A stretch of 64,000 nucleotides of DNA from Aureitalea marina (GCF_002943755.1 NZ_MQUB01000001.1:714501-778500), one strand, 5' to 3'; shown: positions 46,576 through 55,803, counted from the stretch's first letter. The notes: generated by a model not told the origin, from the sequence alone. Translations and numbers: made by a program.

Positions 46576-46630
46576 GCGGATGCCGGTGTGCTGAGATGGG
46601 ACCCGAACAAACACTGGGATTACTCCCTTA
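46576..46630 (+). other. TPP-riboswitch-like conserved box (uncertain)
   Basis: Between menC and the CPBP gene the sequence GCTGAGATGGGACCCGAAC contains CTGAGA and ACCC-GAAC in the order and spacing of a thiamine pyrophosphate riboswitch. It is followed by CTGGGATTACTCCC where that RNA has CTGGATAATACCAG. Several conserved bases differ and the element is short (about 55 nt). It may be a degenerate relic or a coincidence. Confidence 0.25.
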
Positions 46631-46660
46631 TTCTATAAGATTTCAACTGATACTGAATTT

Positions 46661-47629
46661 ATGTTTTTAGCTCAAGCCTACAATTATTTGCACGATGCCT
46701 GGAGATACTTCCTCGGGGCAGTCCTCGTGTTCTTTGGCGCTCAACTGATCGGTATTCTACCTTTCTTTGGCTTTGCCGCTGCAAAACTGATCAGTGAGGG
46801 GAGAGATTTGTCCGAATTGGGTGATCCCAATGGAATGATGACCATACTGGATTCCAATCTCACTTTGTTTTTAATGCTACTGAGTTTTGCGATCGGATTA
46901 TTCTTCTTATTCCTATGGATAAGAATGGTCCATAAGCAGCCTGTTTTGACAGTTACGACCAGTAGAAAGAAAATGGACTGGGGCCGGTTTTGGTTTGGTT
47001 TTGGCCTGGTAGCTGTATCCACCATTGTCTTGACCTATATTGATAACAGGACCAACCCGGACGACTATGTGCTTCAATTTCAGTTGGTCCCATTTTTGAT
47101 TCTGGCCTTGGTTGCCGTAGTGATGATCCCTTTGCAGACAAGCTTTGAGGAATATCTCTTCCGAGGTTATCTCATGCAGGGAATTGGGGTGAATGCTGGG
47201 AACAAATGGTTACCACTGATCATAACCTCGGTGATCTTTGGAGGCTTGCATATCCTGAATCCGGAGGTGGAGAAATTGGGTTACATCATCATGTTCTATT
47301 ACATCGGTACCGGGTTCTTCCTGGGTATCATGACCTTGATGGACGAGGGTATGGAACTCGCCTTGGGCTTTCATGCCGGGAATAATCTGGTGGCTGCCCT
47401 TCTGGTGACGGCAGATTGGACCGTCTTTCAGACCAATTCCATTCTCAAGGATGTATCGGAACCTTCTGCAGGCATCGATATTCTGCTGCCTCTGGTTATT
47501 GTTTATCCCCTGTTTCTAGGCTTGATGGCCTGGCGATATAAATGGTCAGACTGGAAAGAAAAACTAACTGGGAAGGTGGTCAGGCCCGCTGCTATAGAAG
47601 ATGAATGGCCAGCCGGAGGACATGAGTGA
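46661..47629 (+). CDS. CPBP family intramembrane metalloprotease
   Basis: A 322-residue membrane protein with about eight hydrophobic segments and the full CPBP (Abi/Rce1-like) motif set: FEEYLFRGYLMQG (EExxxR), FGGLHIL (FxxxH) and GFHAGNNLVAAL (HxxxN). Such enzymes cleave near prenylated or hydrophobic substrates in the membrane; many bacterial members have no known target. It lies inside the men cluster, and its stop codon overlaps the menE start by 8 bp (ATGAGTGA), so coupled translation is expected. Confidence 0.92.
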   Translation: MFLAQAYNYLHDAWRYFLGAVLVFFGAQLIGILPFFGFAAAKLISEGRDLSELGDPNGMMTILDSNLTLFLMLLSFAIGLFFLFLWIRMVHKQPVLTVTTSRKKMDWGRFWFGFGLVAVSTIVLTYIDNRTNPDDYVLQFQLVPFLILALVAVVMIPLQTSFEEYLFRGYLMQGIGVNAGNKWLPLIITSVIFGGLHILNPEVEKLGYIIMFYYIGTGFFLGIMTLMDEGMELALGFHAGNNLVAALLVTADWTVFQTNSILKDVSEPSAGIDILLPLVIVYPLFLGLMAWRYKWSDWKEKLTGKVVRPAAIEDEWPAGGHE

Positions 47630-48704
47630 TTTCAAATTCATATTGCATCCTGATTTTAAGCTAAACGGCTTGACTTTCTCTTCTACGGAGGAGTTACTTC
47701 ACTTTGCAGACGATTTGCAGAATCAGGGAGAAGCTTATGAATACAGTGTGGGGAGCTTTTTGGAACAATGGGTCGATTTTGAGCCATGGATCGAGGTTTC
47801 TACCTCAGGATCTACCGGTATCCCCAAACGGATCAAACTGGAGAAATCGCGCATGATCAATAGCGCAGAAGCCACGGGTGCCTATTTTAAGTTGGGTCCT
47901 GGAACTACCGCACTGCTCTGCCTGTCTGCGGATTTTATAGCGGGCAAGATGATGTTGGTTCGGGCTATGGTACTGGGTTGGGACCTGCACGTTGTTGCTC
48001 CGGAAAAAGATGCATTGACCCAATATGACAATGCCTACGATTTTGTAGCCATGGTACCCTATCAATTAGATTATTCCATTGATGCCCTGTCTAAGGTCAG
48101 GAAGCTGATCGTAGGAGGAAGTCCTGTCTCTCAACAGTTGTTGGATAAGATTCAGGACGCCCAAACCGAGATTTTTGCTACGTATGGAATGACGGAGACC
48201 ATCACCCATGTGGCTGTAAGGAGACTGAATGGTTTTGCGCGCTCCGATATTTATACTGCGCTGCCTGGGGTTCAATTTGAGGCGGACGATGAGGGTCAAT
48301 TAATCATACATGCACCTAAGATCAGTGAAGAAGTGATCAGGACCAATGATCAGGTAGATCTCGTTTCACCAACATCCTTCAAGTGGTTGGGCAGAACAGA
48401 TTCAGTAATCAATAGTGGAGGTGTAAAGATCTATCCGGAGTGGGTAGAGCAAAAGTTGTCTAGGTTTCTGAATAACCGATTAATCGTTACTTCAGAACCC
48501 GATGCAGCCCTGGGCGAACGCCTGATCCTGGTCATCGAATCCCAGTCTACAGAGCTTCCGGGGCTGGAAGAAGCACTGAATAGTCTGGGTAAATTTGAAC
48601 GACCAAAGAAAATTTACACCCTGTCTCATTTCCCGATGACACCAACAGACAAGATTAGGCGGAGCGATATCCGGCAGCTTATCCATCACTACGGATTGCG
48701 ATAA
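47622..48704 (+). CDS. menE: o-Succinylbenzoate-CoA ligase, compact form
   Basis: A 360-residue AMP-forming ligase, shorter than the about 480 residues of classical MenE. Adenylating motifs are all present: STSGSTGIPKRIKLEK (P-loop, A3), ATYGMTETITHVAV (A5), WLGRTDSVINSGGVKIYPEW (A8) and the C-terminal catalytic Lys in PMTPTDKIRRSDI. The N-terminal region is reduced. It activates o-succinylbenzoate to its CoA ester. I chose the ATG at 47622 over one seven codons upstream because it overlaps the CPBP stop (ATGAGTGA). The men context makes the assignment likely. Confidence 0.9.
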   Translation: MSDFKFILHPDFKLNGLTFSSTEELLHFADDLQNQGEAYEYSVGSFLEQWVDFEPWIEVSTSGSTGIPKRIKLEKSRMINSAEATGAYFKLGPGTTALLCLSADFIAGKMMLVRAMVLGWDLHVVAPEKDALTQYDNAYDFVAMVPYQLDYSIDALSKVRKLIVGGSPVSQQLLDKIQDAQTEIFATYGMTETITHVAVRRLNGFARSDIYTALPGVQFEADDEGQLIIHAPKISEEVIRTNDQVDLVSPTSFKWLGRTDSVINSGGVKIYPEWVEQKLSRFLNNRLIVTSEPDAALGERLILVIESQSTELPGLEEALNSLGKFERPKKIYTLSHFPMTPTDKIRRSDIRQLIHHYGLR

Positions 48705-48763
48705 GCCCTTAACGAGAATGATAATCGAGGCAAAATTTTGCATCTTTGTAAAAATTTAAATGA

Positions 48764-49240
48764 ATGATGAAAAAGATCAGTATTCTGATGTTGATGAGTG
48801 TAATTGCCGGGACCGGAGTCCTGCAGGCCCAGGTCCGACCTATTCAACCTGGACAGCGGGGATATACTCCTCCTCCATTGGAGCGGGCAGAATTAAATCG
48901 GGGAGTAGAGAACACCTTGGCTGATCTGGATGCCAAAATGGAGATCTATCAGGAAGAGTTCAACCTGGATGCCTTTGAAATGGCCGTATTAAAGAACTCC
49001 ATTATCAAATTTGAAGAAGATAGAATGGCCATTATGGCCATCGAGAATATGGATTATGCAGAGCGCCGCGAGCAGATCGAGAAGCTGAAACCCGCATTCT
49101 ACAAAGAGGTTGAGGTATTCCTTACCGAAGATGAGATCAATCGGTTCATCGAGTTATATGCAGGAGAGGATGTGATGAAATCCGAAATGAAGAAGAGGAA
49201 GAAAGCCAAGAAGAAAAAGAAAAAAAAGAACAACGGATAA
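48764..49240 (+). CDS. Secreted small protein with basic tail, unknown function
   Basis: A 158-residue protein with a signal peptide (MMKKISILMLMSVIAGTGVLQ, second ATG also possible), a proline-rich start (RPIQPGQRGYTPPPLERAE) and helices (about 50-135) that superficially resemble Spy/CpxP-type periplasmic proteins. The C-terminus is strongly basic (KKRKKAKKKKKKKNNG), perhaps for binding nucleic acid or acidic surface polymer. No family is recognised. A perfect terminator follows. Confidence 0.75.
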   Translation: MMKKISILMLMSVIAGTGVLQAQVRPIQPGQRGYTPPPLERAELNRGVENTLADLDAKMEIYQEEFNLDAFEMAVLKNSIIKFEEDRMAIMAIENMDYAERREQIEKLKPAFYKEVEVFLTEDEINRFIELYAGEDVMKSEMKKRKKAKKKKKKKNNG

Positions 49241-49243
49241 CGG

Positions 49244-49269
49244 AAAGAGGCCTTCAGGCCTCTTTTTTT
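49244..49269 (+). terminator. Terminator after the basic-tail protein gene
   Basis: The stem AAAGAGGCC / GGCCTCTTT with loop TTCA is followed by a T-run. It separates the men-side genes from the vWA/plug cluster. Confidence 0.88.
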
Positions 49270-49349
49270 ATGCACGAGTAAAAGATTATCGGGGTTCCCA
49301 CTCCATTTGATTTATTCGTTACTTTAAGGGAGCACTAACAATCAGAGCT

Positions 49350-51407
49350 ATGAGAAGAATTACTTTAATCATTGTCGTCCTTGTCTTAAACTTTCAAAGT
49401 CATGCTCAAGAAAAAGAGCCTGGTATTCTGCTTTTGTGGGATAGCTCTTTGGGCATGATGCAGAAAGATGGCCAGGCAGAAATGGAGAAGCTCCAGGAAC
49501 TATTAGCCGCCGAAGAGAACACAGTTGTTCGACTCAAGGTATTTAGTAACCAGGTTCATCTGGATCAGCACTTTAGGATAGAGCAGGGCCAATGGAGTGA
49601 ATTGGCATCCGCTTTAAAGACGGTGGTATATGATGGTACTTCTAGTTATGAAGGGCTCTTTGAAGGGGCTTATAAAAGTATTATTCTGGTTAGTCGGGGA
49701 AAAGAGCATATTGATAAATTACCCACCTATCTGGATACCCCGGTCTATGTGATCAATAGCTGCGAGGATTCCAACAAGGTCGATCTCAAAGTCCTTGCCC
49801 TAGCATCAGAGGGAGATTATTTTGAAATGATCCCGGATAATGCCGATGTTGCCTCTTCAGCTAATGCTGACACGACTTTCAGCCGAGTTCAGACTGTGAG
49901 AAACGCCTCGGAACTGGCAACTTCGGATTCTGGCCGACGGGAAGCCCTGGATGTGGTAATTTTAGAAGCTGATATCCAAGACGAACCTGAGGACGAGGAG
50001 GTGAATCTAGGAGATCGAAAACGCTCGAAGAAAACCTTGGGATATGCCGTCGAATCGATTACTTCGGACGATATCGCCCCGACGGATACCGATGTGCAGC
50101 AGGCAGTCAAAGGCCAATTCTCCGGCCTCTACATACAGAACGATACCGCAAATGACGACGTAGACCTGACCCAATTCCTTGGGAGAAACAAGAACATGAC
50201 CATTTTAGGCAATCAGTATGGCCTGGTTGTGATCGATGGTGTTCCCCAGGCCTCAGATTCCAGTGCATTTGGTGCTGGTGCACCCTCCAACAGAGGTAGG
50301 ACTGACCATCTTGACCCAGCAAACATTCACAGCATTACTTATCTAAAGGGCCTTGCGGCCACTAACCGCTATGGTTCACTTGGTTCTGGTGGGGTACTCG
50401 TGATCAAGACCAAGACCTTTGCGGCAACGGAGGGCACGGTTTCGCAGCGGAAGAAAAAGGCCAAGCCATTGGGAACAACGGCTACTTATGACGGTTCTGC
50501 TGCCACAGGAACAACCTCTGGCCAACCTTATCTGACGAAAATTTCCCAAAGTTCTGATGTGAATGAGGCATACGAGATCTACCTGCAGACCAGAGCAAAA
50601 TACGGAAGCAACCCTTCTTTTTATATCGATATGGCCAGCTACTTTAACCAATGGGGTAACCAGGACATTGTGGATCGTATCCTGTCCAATATCAATGAGT
50701 TACCAAACGCAAAGCCTGCTGATCTTACCGCAATGGCCTACTGTTATCAGGCCAACGGAATGCATATAAAGGCAGCCCAGATCTATAAGCGCCTGGTCCA
50801 GCTGGATGCCAACAGTATACAGCATTATCGTAATCTTGCTTTGGCCTACACCGAAGCGGACATGTATAAGGAAGCCGAGGATATCTACAATAAATTGGAC
50901 AGGGGTTACGTGAAAGAAGTACAGGGTAAGAATGGACTGAAGAAGACCCTGGACTTGGAAACTGCTCGTATGGTAAAACAAGCCCGGCCAAAAACAACTC
51001 TCCGCAAACTGGATACCCGGTTCAATCAGTTAACTACAGCACGAAAACGAATTGTTATAGAATGGAATTACTTCGATGCGGAGTTCGATCTGCAGATCGT
51101 CAATCCACAGAATCGCTACTTTACTTGGTCGCACAAACCCGATGGTGAACCCGCTCGTTTCCGGGAGGATGTAGAGCAACGGATAGGAGTAGAGGAGTTC
51201 GTCCTTTCCGACACGGACCAGGGTAATTGGTTATTCAACCTGACCAGTTTGGGTAGTAAATCTGCGACCAAAGGCGAACCGATCTACGTAAAGGTGACCG
51301 TTTATGATCATTTTGGAAGTCCGAATGAGCAAGTGCAGACTAAACTGATACCGCTTGATGTTGTTGGACAAAACCGTGAATTACTTTCAATAAGCGTGGA
51401 AAAGTGA
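49350..51407 (+). CDS. vWA - TonB plug - TPR secreted protein 1 (no beta-barrel)
   Basis: A 685-residue protein of unusual layout. A signal peptide (to about residue 19, ending FQSHAQ) is followed by a vWA-like domain (about 24-165) with GILLLWDSSLGMMQKDG in place of DxSxS and YDGTSSYEG further on. The third MIDAS position reads SRGKEH instead of a DG. An acidic linker (about 195-225) leads to a SusC-type plug (about 225-355: KTLGYAVESITSDDI, NMTILGNQYGLVVIDGVPQ, SITYLKGLAATNRYGSLGS), then TPR repeats (about 400-530) and a C-terminal beta domain (IEWNYFDAEFDLQIVNPQNR, FTWSHK). No barrel follows the plug. The next gene, 5 bp on, is a paralogue. Confidence 0.8.
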   Translation: MRRITLIIVVLVLNFQSHAQEKEPGILLLWDSSLGMMQKDGQAEMEKLQELLAAEENTVVRLKVFSNQVHLDQHFRIEQGQWSELASALKTVVYDGTSSYEGLFEGAYKSIILVSRGKEHIDKLPTYLDTPVYVINSCEDSNKVDLKVLALASEGDYFEMIPDNADVASSANADTTFSRVQTVRNASELATSDSGRREALDVVILEADIQDEPEDEEVNLGDRKRSKKTLGYAVESITSDDIAPTDTDVQQAVKGQFSGLYIQNDTANDDVDLTQFLGRNKNMTILGNQYGLVVIDGVPQASDSSAFGAGAPSNRGRTDHLDPANIHSITYLKGLAATNRYGSLGSGGVLVIKTKTFAATEGTVSQRKKKAKPLGTTATYDGSAATGTTSGQPYLTKISQSSDVNEAYEIYLQTRAKYGSNPSFYIDMASYFNQWGNQDIVDRILSNINELPNAKPADLTAMAYCYQANGMHIKAAQIYKRLVQLDANSIQHYRNLALAYTEADMYKEAEDIYNKLDRGYVKEVQGKNGLKKTLDLETARMVKQARPKTTLRKLDTRFNQLTTARKRIVIEWNYFDAEFDLQIVNPQNRYFTWSHKPDGEPARFREDVEQRIGVEEFVLSDTDQGNWLFNLTSLGSKSATKGEPIYVKVTVYDHFGSPNEQVQTKLIPLDVVGQNRELLSISVEK

Positions 51408-51412
51408 ATAGT

Positions 51413-53476
51413 ATGAAGAAGATCGACCTATTGAAGAAGATGTTGGTGGTACTGGTATTAGCCTGCTGCACAAATGCACTGGCCCAAACGCCGACCAAAA
51501 ATGTGAGCCTGCTGTGGGATAGTTCCTACGGGATGATCCAGAAGGACATTGATAAGGAATTTGAATTCCTCAAGTCTTATTTTAATCAGAATCCGGATAT
51601 AACCGTTAACCTGGTGGTGTTTTCCAATTCCATCGTTCAGCGCGAGACCATTCCGATTAGTGGAGGAAATTGGGAAGATCTGAAACTGAAACTGAGAGAG
51701 ATCATCTATGACGGGTCGGCAAGTTACGAAGGCCTTTTCAACACGCGTTCGGAACAGATCATATTGGTTAGTGATGGTAAGGTGAATACCGATAAATTGC
51801 CTAATTCTTTCAATCGTCCGGTATTTGCGATCACCACTATCCCCGACTCCAATATCGATGGTCTCAGGGATCTGGCCATTAGCTCCGGAGGCGCCTTGTT
51901 CGATCTTTCCCTCAGCGCTAAAGATGGGATGCAGGTCTTTGGGGATTCTGATGTTCCCCTGGACTTGGTTAAGATCAGGGAGGCTACAGCAAGACCACAA
52001 CAGCAATCCCTTGGAGAAGTTCTTATCTCAACCAAAGTAGAGGGTAGCAGAGAGGAGGATATGATCAATACAGGGAATATAGTGCAGGATAAACGTAGCC
52101 TAGGTTACGCCATAGAGACCATTGGTAGTGATGAGATACGCGAACAGGATATTACCATAGAGCAGGCCGTTACGGGTCAATTCTCCAATATCGATATCAA
52201 GTCCGACCAAAACCTCAGCCAGTTTATCTCTCGTGGTAAGAATATGACTATACTGGGGGATCAGACCGGTTTGATCGTAGTGGATGGAGTTCCCGTTGAG
52301 AGCTCTGTTAATGCCCTTACAGGTATCAATGCACCCTCCAATGGACCGGGTACAAATATCGATAAGACCATACTAAATAATGTCAGTGCGTTCGATCCGG
52401 CCAATGTGGAAAGCATTACAGTTCTAAAAGGATTGGCGGCTACGAATAAATACGGTACCCTGGGTAGAAATGGGGTAATTCTGATAACCACTAAAACGGC
52501 TACCTTCAGGAAAGCTGCTCAGTCGGATTCCCCTGTCGTTGTGGGTACCACAGCAACCTATTCCGGGGATGTACTTTCCGAGGCCAGCCTACCTGATACA
52601 GACTATATGCAGGCCTTGAAGGAGACATCAGATGTGAACGAAGCCTTCCAAGTCTATCTGCGGTACCGGGAGAAATACGGCTGGTCACCTGATTATTTCT
52701 TGCACACGGCTTCTTATTTTCAAAGCTGGAATAATACGGACCTGGTCAAAAGGGTATTGTCGAATATTTCCGAGCTACCCATTTCCGATACATCTATTTT
52801 GTTGGCCCAGGCTTATAAGTATCAGGAATTTGGGATGAAGGATGAAGCGGTGCGTGTGTACGAGCGTATTCTGGAATTACAACCCAACCAGTTGCAGCAC
52901 TACCGCAATTTGGCATTGGCTTATTCCGAGAGCGGTTATCCTGAGAAGGCCTTGCTCTTGATGGATCGAATGGATAAGGGGCATTTTACCGAGATCTTGG
53001 GTTACAATGGGCTACGCAATACGCTGGATGTCGAATTCAAGAATCTGGTGAACCAACAAAAAGGGCGGCTGAATACGACCTATGTCGATCAGAAGTACAA
53101 ACAAAATGTTCGGTATCGAACCAGGGTGGTATTCGAATGGAATCATTTTGACACCCAATTTGACCTGCAGATCATCAATCCGCAAAAACGGTATTTCACC
53201 TGGTCGCACACCCAAACGGACGAAGGCTTAAGGATGAAACAAGAGATACAGCAGGGTTACGGCCTGGAAGAATTCTTTATGACCAATGCTGACCAGGGGT
53301 TATGGACCTTTAATTTGAACTATCTGGGTAAGGCAAGAGGGGACAATAATCTACCTGCATATTTAAAGATCACCACCTATCAGTACTATGGTCAACCTCA
53401 GCAAACCAAAAAAATAAGGGTGATCACACTAGATGAGATCAATCAGAACAAGAATATACTCAAGGTTAGTATCTAA
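51413..53476 (+). CDS. vWA - TonB plug - TPR secreted protein 2 (no beta-barrel)
   Basis: A 687-residue paralogue of the preceding protein with the same domain order. Signal peptide: KKMLVVLVLACCTNALAQ. The vWA-like domain (about 30-170) has VSLLWDSSYGMIQKD and a better kept ILVSDGKVNTDKLP, so a MIDAS-like metal site is more plausible here than in copy 1. The plug (about 220-370) has DKRSLGYAIETIGSDEIRE, KNMTILGDQTGLIVVDGVPV and SITVLKGLAATNKYGTLGRN. TPR repeats (about 390-530) include DEAVRVYERILELQPNQLQH. The C-terminal beta domain carries VVFEWNHFDTQFDLQIINPQ. I used ATG 51413, five bases after the upstream stop; a GTG nine bases earlier is in frame. A terminator follows. Confidence 0.8.
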   Translation: MKKIDLLKKMLVVLVLACCTNALAQTPTKNVSLLWDSSYGMIQKDIDKEFEFLKSYFNQNPDITVNLVVFSNSIVQRETIPISGGNWEDLKLKLREIIYDGSASYEGLFNTRSEQIILVSDGKVNTDKLPNSFNRPVFAITTIPDSNIDGLRDLAISSGGALFDLSLSAKDGMQVFGDSDVPLDLVKIREATARPQQQSLGEVLISTKVEGSREEDMINTGNIVQDKRSLGYAIETIGSDEIREQDITIEQAVTGQFSNIDIKSDQNLSQFISRGKNMTILGDQTGLIVVDGVPVESSVNALTGINAPSNGPGTNIDKTILNNVSAFDPANVESITVLKGLAATNKYGTLGRNGVILITTKTATFRKAAQSDSPVVVGTTATYSGDVLSEASLPDTDYMQALKETSDVNEAFQVYLRYREKYGWSPDYFLHTASYFQSWNNTDLVKRVLSNISELPISDTSILLAQAYKYQEFGMKDEAVRVYERILELQPNQLQHYRNLALAYSESGYPEKALLLMDRMDKGHFTEILGYNGLRNTLDVEFKNLVNQQKGRLNTTYVDQKYKQNVRYRTRVVFEWNHFDTQFDLQIINPQKRYFTWSHTQTDEGLRMKQEIQQGYGLEEFFMTNADQGLWTFNLNYLGKARGDNNLPAYLKITTYQYYGQPQQTKKIRVITLDEINQNKNILKVSI

Positions 53477-53497
53477 GTTACTTTTCGAGAAAGAAGA

Positions 53498-53522
53498 AGC
53501 CCGGTTAGCCGGGCTTTTTTTA
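53498..53522 (+). terminator. Terminator after the vWA/plug pair
   Basis: The stem AGCCCGG / CCGGGCT with loop TTAG is followed by seven T residues, ending the two-gene transcript. Confidence 0.88.
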
Positions 53523-53613
53523 TTTCCCTCATCCAAATACCCCTTTGGCTAATTCGTGCTTTTGGAAGCCGAGCTGTGATCCTAGATTCGATTTCAAATT
53601 AAAACCAAGGATT

Positions 53614-55779
53614 ATGAAATCAATACTTAGAACAACGGTCGTTATGTTGCTGATCAGTCTGATGGCCCACGCACAACAATTCGAATTAAAAGGAAAGGTG
53701 ATCGATGATCTCAGCTTTCCCCTGCCAGGTACCAACATTTATAAGAAAGCGGCCAAAGACGGTGTTCAATCTGATGTTGATGGTAATTACAGCATTGTGG
53801 TGCAAGTTGGGGATACCATCCATTTTGCCTATGTTGGTTTTAAAACTCAAAAGCATTTGATCACTGGGAAAATGAATCGATTGGATGTCGCAATGATGAT
53901 TGACGAAACGGAGCTGGAGGAAGTATTGGTCACTGCCGGTGGTGTCAGAAAGGAGAGTAAAGCCCTAGGGTATGCCGTCAGTGCGGTTTCAGCGGAAGAC
54001 CTAAGTATTAGACCAGCCGGTGAGGTGGCTCGTGTCTTACAGGGGAAGGCCTCTGGAGTACAGATCACAGCGCAAAGCGGAACGGCGGGTTCGGCAACCA
54101 ATGTGCAGATCAGGGGTTATTCTTCCATGAGCGGGACTAACCAGGCATTGATCGTAGTAGACGGTATTCCTGTTATTCGGGACGCGAAAAATGCGATAAA
54201 CAAGCTTTCAGGCAATATTGATGCGAGTGAGTTGATCAACATCGACCCGGATCAAATTGCCGATGTGAACGTATTAAAAGGCATGGCTGCCGCCACACTC
54301 TATGGCACAGCTGCAAGAAATGGAGTGATTGTCATTAATACGAAATCTGGTCAGGTAGGCAAGCAACTATCACCGTATTATGACCAGGAATCCTATGCCC
54401 GGATCATTGAGAATCAATACAAATATGTCAGTGCCTCCCCCTTGTCAACCTTTTCCATAGACGTGGACAAGGCCGGGTACAGCAATGTCAGGAGAATGAT
54501 CAACAACGGCCAGGATATCCCGCCAGATGCGGTGAAGCTGGAAGAGATGATCAACTATTTTCAGTACGATTATCCTCAACCGGCTAGTGATGAAGTGTTT
54601 TCCATTACGACGGATATCGCCAATTCTCCGTGGAACCCGGATGCAAAGTTGGTCCGTATCGGACTGAAAGGAAAGGAGATCTCACTGGAGCAAGCTCCTG
54701 CTTCCAACCTCGTCTTTCTGATCGATGTATCAGGCTCTATGAGTGATCACAATAAGTTGCCCTTGGTGAAAAGATCATTGGAACTATTGGTGAGTAAACT
54801 TAGGCCGGCAGATCGGGTCAGTATGGTGGTCTATGCTGGCGCTGCCGGTGTTGTGCTGGAACCAACCACTGGTGATGAGAAACAGGAGATCCTGGATGCC
54901 CTGAACAGACTGGAAGCTGGTGGCTCGACAGCTGGTGGAGAAGGAATAGCCTTGGCCTATGAATTGGCTGAGAAACATTTTGTCAAGGATGGCAATAATC
55001 GGGTCATCCTCGCCACCGATGGTGATTTCAATGTAGGACCCTCCAGCGACGAGGACATGGAGGACCTGATCGTCAACAAGCGTAAGAGTGGGGTGTTCCT
55101 TACCGTTCTAGGATATGGGATGGGAAATTATAAGGATTCAAAAATGGAAACCTTGGCCGATAAAGGAAATGGCAATCACGCCTATATCGATGGCATGCAG
55201 GAAGCCAGCCGGGTCTTTGGAACCGAGCTGATGGGAACCATCTACACCATTGCCAAGGATGTGAAGATACAAGTGGAATTCAATCCGGCAAGAGTTCAGG
55301 CCTATCGTCTGGTGGGTTACGAGAACAGATTATTGGCTGACGAAGATTTTACCAATGATAAGAAGGACGCCGGCGAGTTGGGCAGTGGCCATACCGTTAC
55401 TGCTCTTTACGAGTTGATCCCTGTAGGTGTGAAAAGTAAATTGATCCCCTTGCTGGAGCCATTTACTTATACTTCGGGCAAGGAGTCTGCCAACAAAAAG
55501 GATTGGTTAACGGTCAAGTTCCGTTATAAGGCGCCGGATGGGGAGAAAAGCAAGTTGCTGGTCCAGGCCCTGGACTCCGAAGCCGTTCCGTTTGAGCAGG
55601 CATCAGCTGACTTCCGTTTTGCTGCTTCAGTGGCCTTGTTCGGCATGCAACTGAGGAAGTCCATTTATATTGACCAGCAGAATAGTGACGAGGTGGTTCG
55701 CATTGCCCGATCGTCCATCTCTGAGGATCCTGATGGATATCGGGCCGAATTCATCCGGCTTGTAGAGAGTTATCAATAG
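53614..55779 (+). CDS. CarboxypepD-reg - TonB plug - vWA (YfbK-like) secreted protein
   Basis: A 721-residue exported protein. Signal peptide: KSILRTTVVMLLISLMAHAQ. A carboxypeptidase-regulatory-like domain (about 24-105, GTNIYKKAAKDGVQSDVDG) leads to a canonical SusC-type plug (about 115-260: SKALGYAVSAVSAEDLS, ALIVVDGIPVIRDAK, VNVLKGMAAATLYG). Next comes the YfbK-type pre-vWA region (STFSIDVDKAGYSNVRRMIN), then an intact vWA domain (about 385-560) with FLIDVSGSMSDHNK, AGGSTAGGEG and LATDGDFNVG. A C-terminal YfbK extension completes it. Again no beta-barrel. ATG 53614 was chosen for the signal peptide. Confidence 0.86.
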   Translation: MKSILRTTVVMLLISLMAHAQQFELKGKVIDDLSFPLPGTNIYKKAAKDGVQSDVDGNYSIVVQVGDTIHFAYVGFKTQKHLITGKMNRLDVAMMIDETELEEVLVTAGGVRKESKALGYAVSAVSAEDLSIRPAGEVARVLQGKASGVQITAQSGTAGSATNVQIRGYSSMSGTNQALIVVDGIPVIRDAKNAINKLSGNIDASELINIDPDQIADVNVLKGMAAATLYGTAARNGVIVINTKSGQVGKQLSPYYDQESYARIIENQYKYVSASPLSTFSIDVDKAGYSNVRRMINNGQDIPPDAVKLEEMINYFQYDYPQPASDEVFSITTDIANSPWNPDAKLVRIGLKGKEISLEQAPASNLVFLIDVSGSMSDHNKLPLVKRSLELLVSKLRPADRVSMVVYAGAAGVVLEPTTGDEKQEILDALNRLEAGGSTAGGEGIALAYELAEKHFVKDGNNRVILATDGDFNVGPSSDEDMEDLIVNKRKSGVFLTVLGYGMGNYKDSKMETLADKGNGNHAYIDGMQEASRVFGTELMGTIYTIAKDVKIQVEFNPARVQAYRLVGYENRLLADEDFTNDKKDAGELGSGHTVTALYELIPVGVKSKLIPLLEPFTYTSGKESANKKDWLTVKFRYKAPDGEKSKLLVQALDSEAVPFEQASADFRFAASVALFGMQLRKSIYIDQQNSDEVVRIARSSISEDPDGYRAEFIRLVESYQ

Positions 55780-55803
55780 GGCATAGTTGGGCTAAGTTTA
55801 CTA

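Noticed and set aside
46576-46630. tRNA or complete TPP riboswitch
   Set aside because: No cloverleaf can be drawn. The riboswitch consensus is only partly matched, so it is listed as uncertain and not as a called riboswitch.
49350-55779. SusC/SusD polysaccharide utilisation locus
   Set aside because: The plug-bearing proteins lack a beta-barrel, and no SusD-like lipoprotein or glycoside hydrolase is adjacent.
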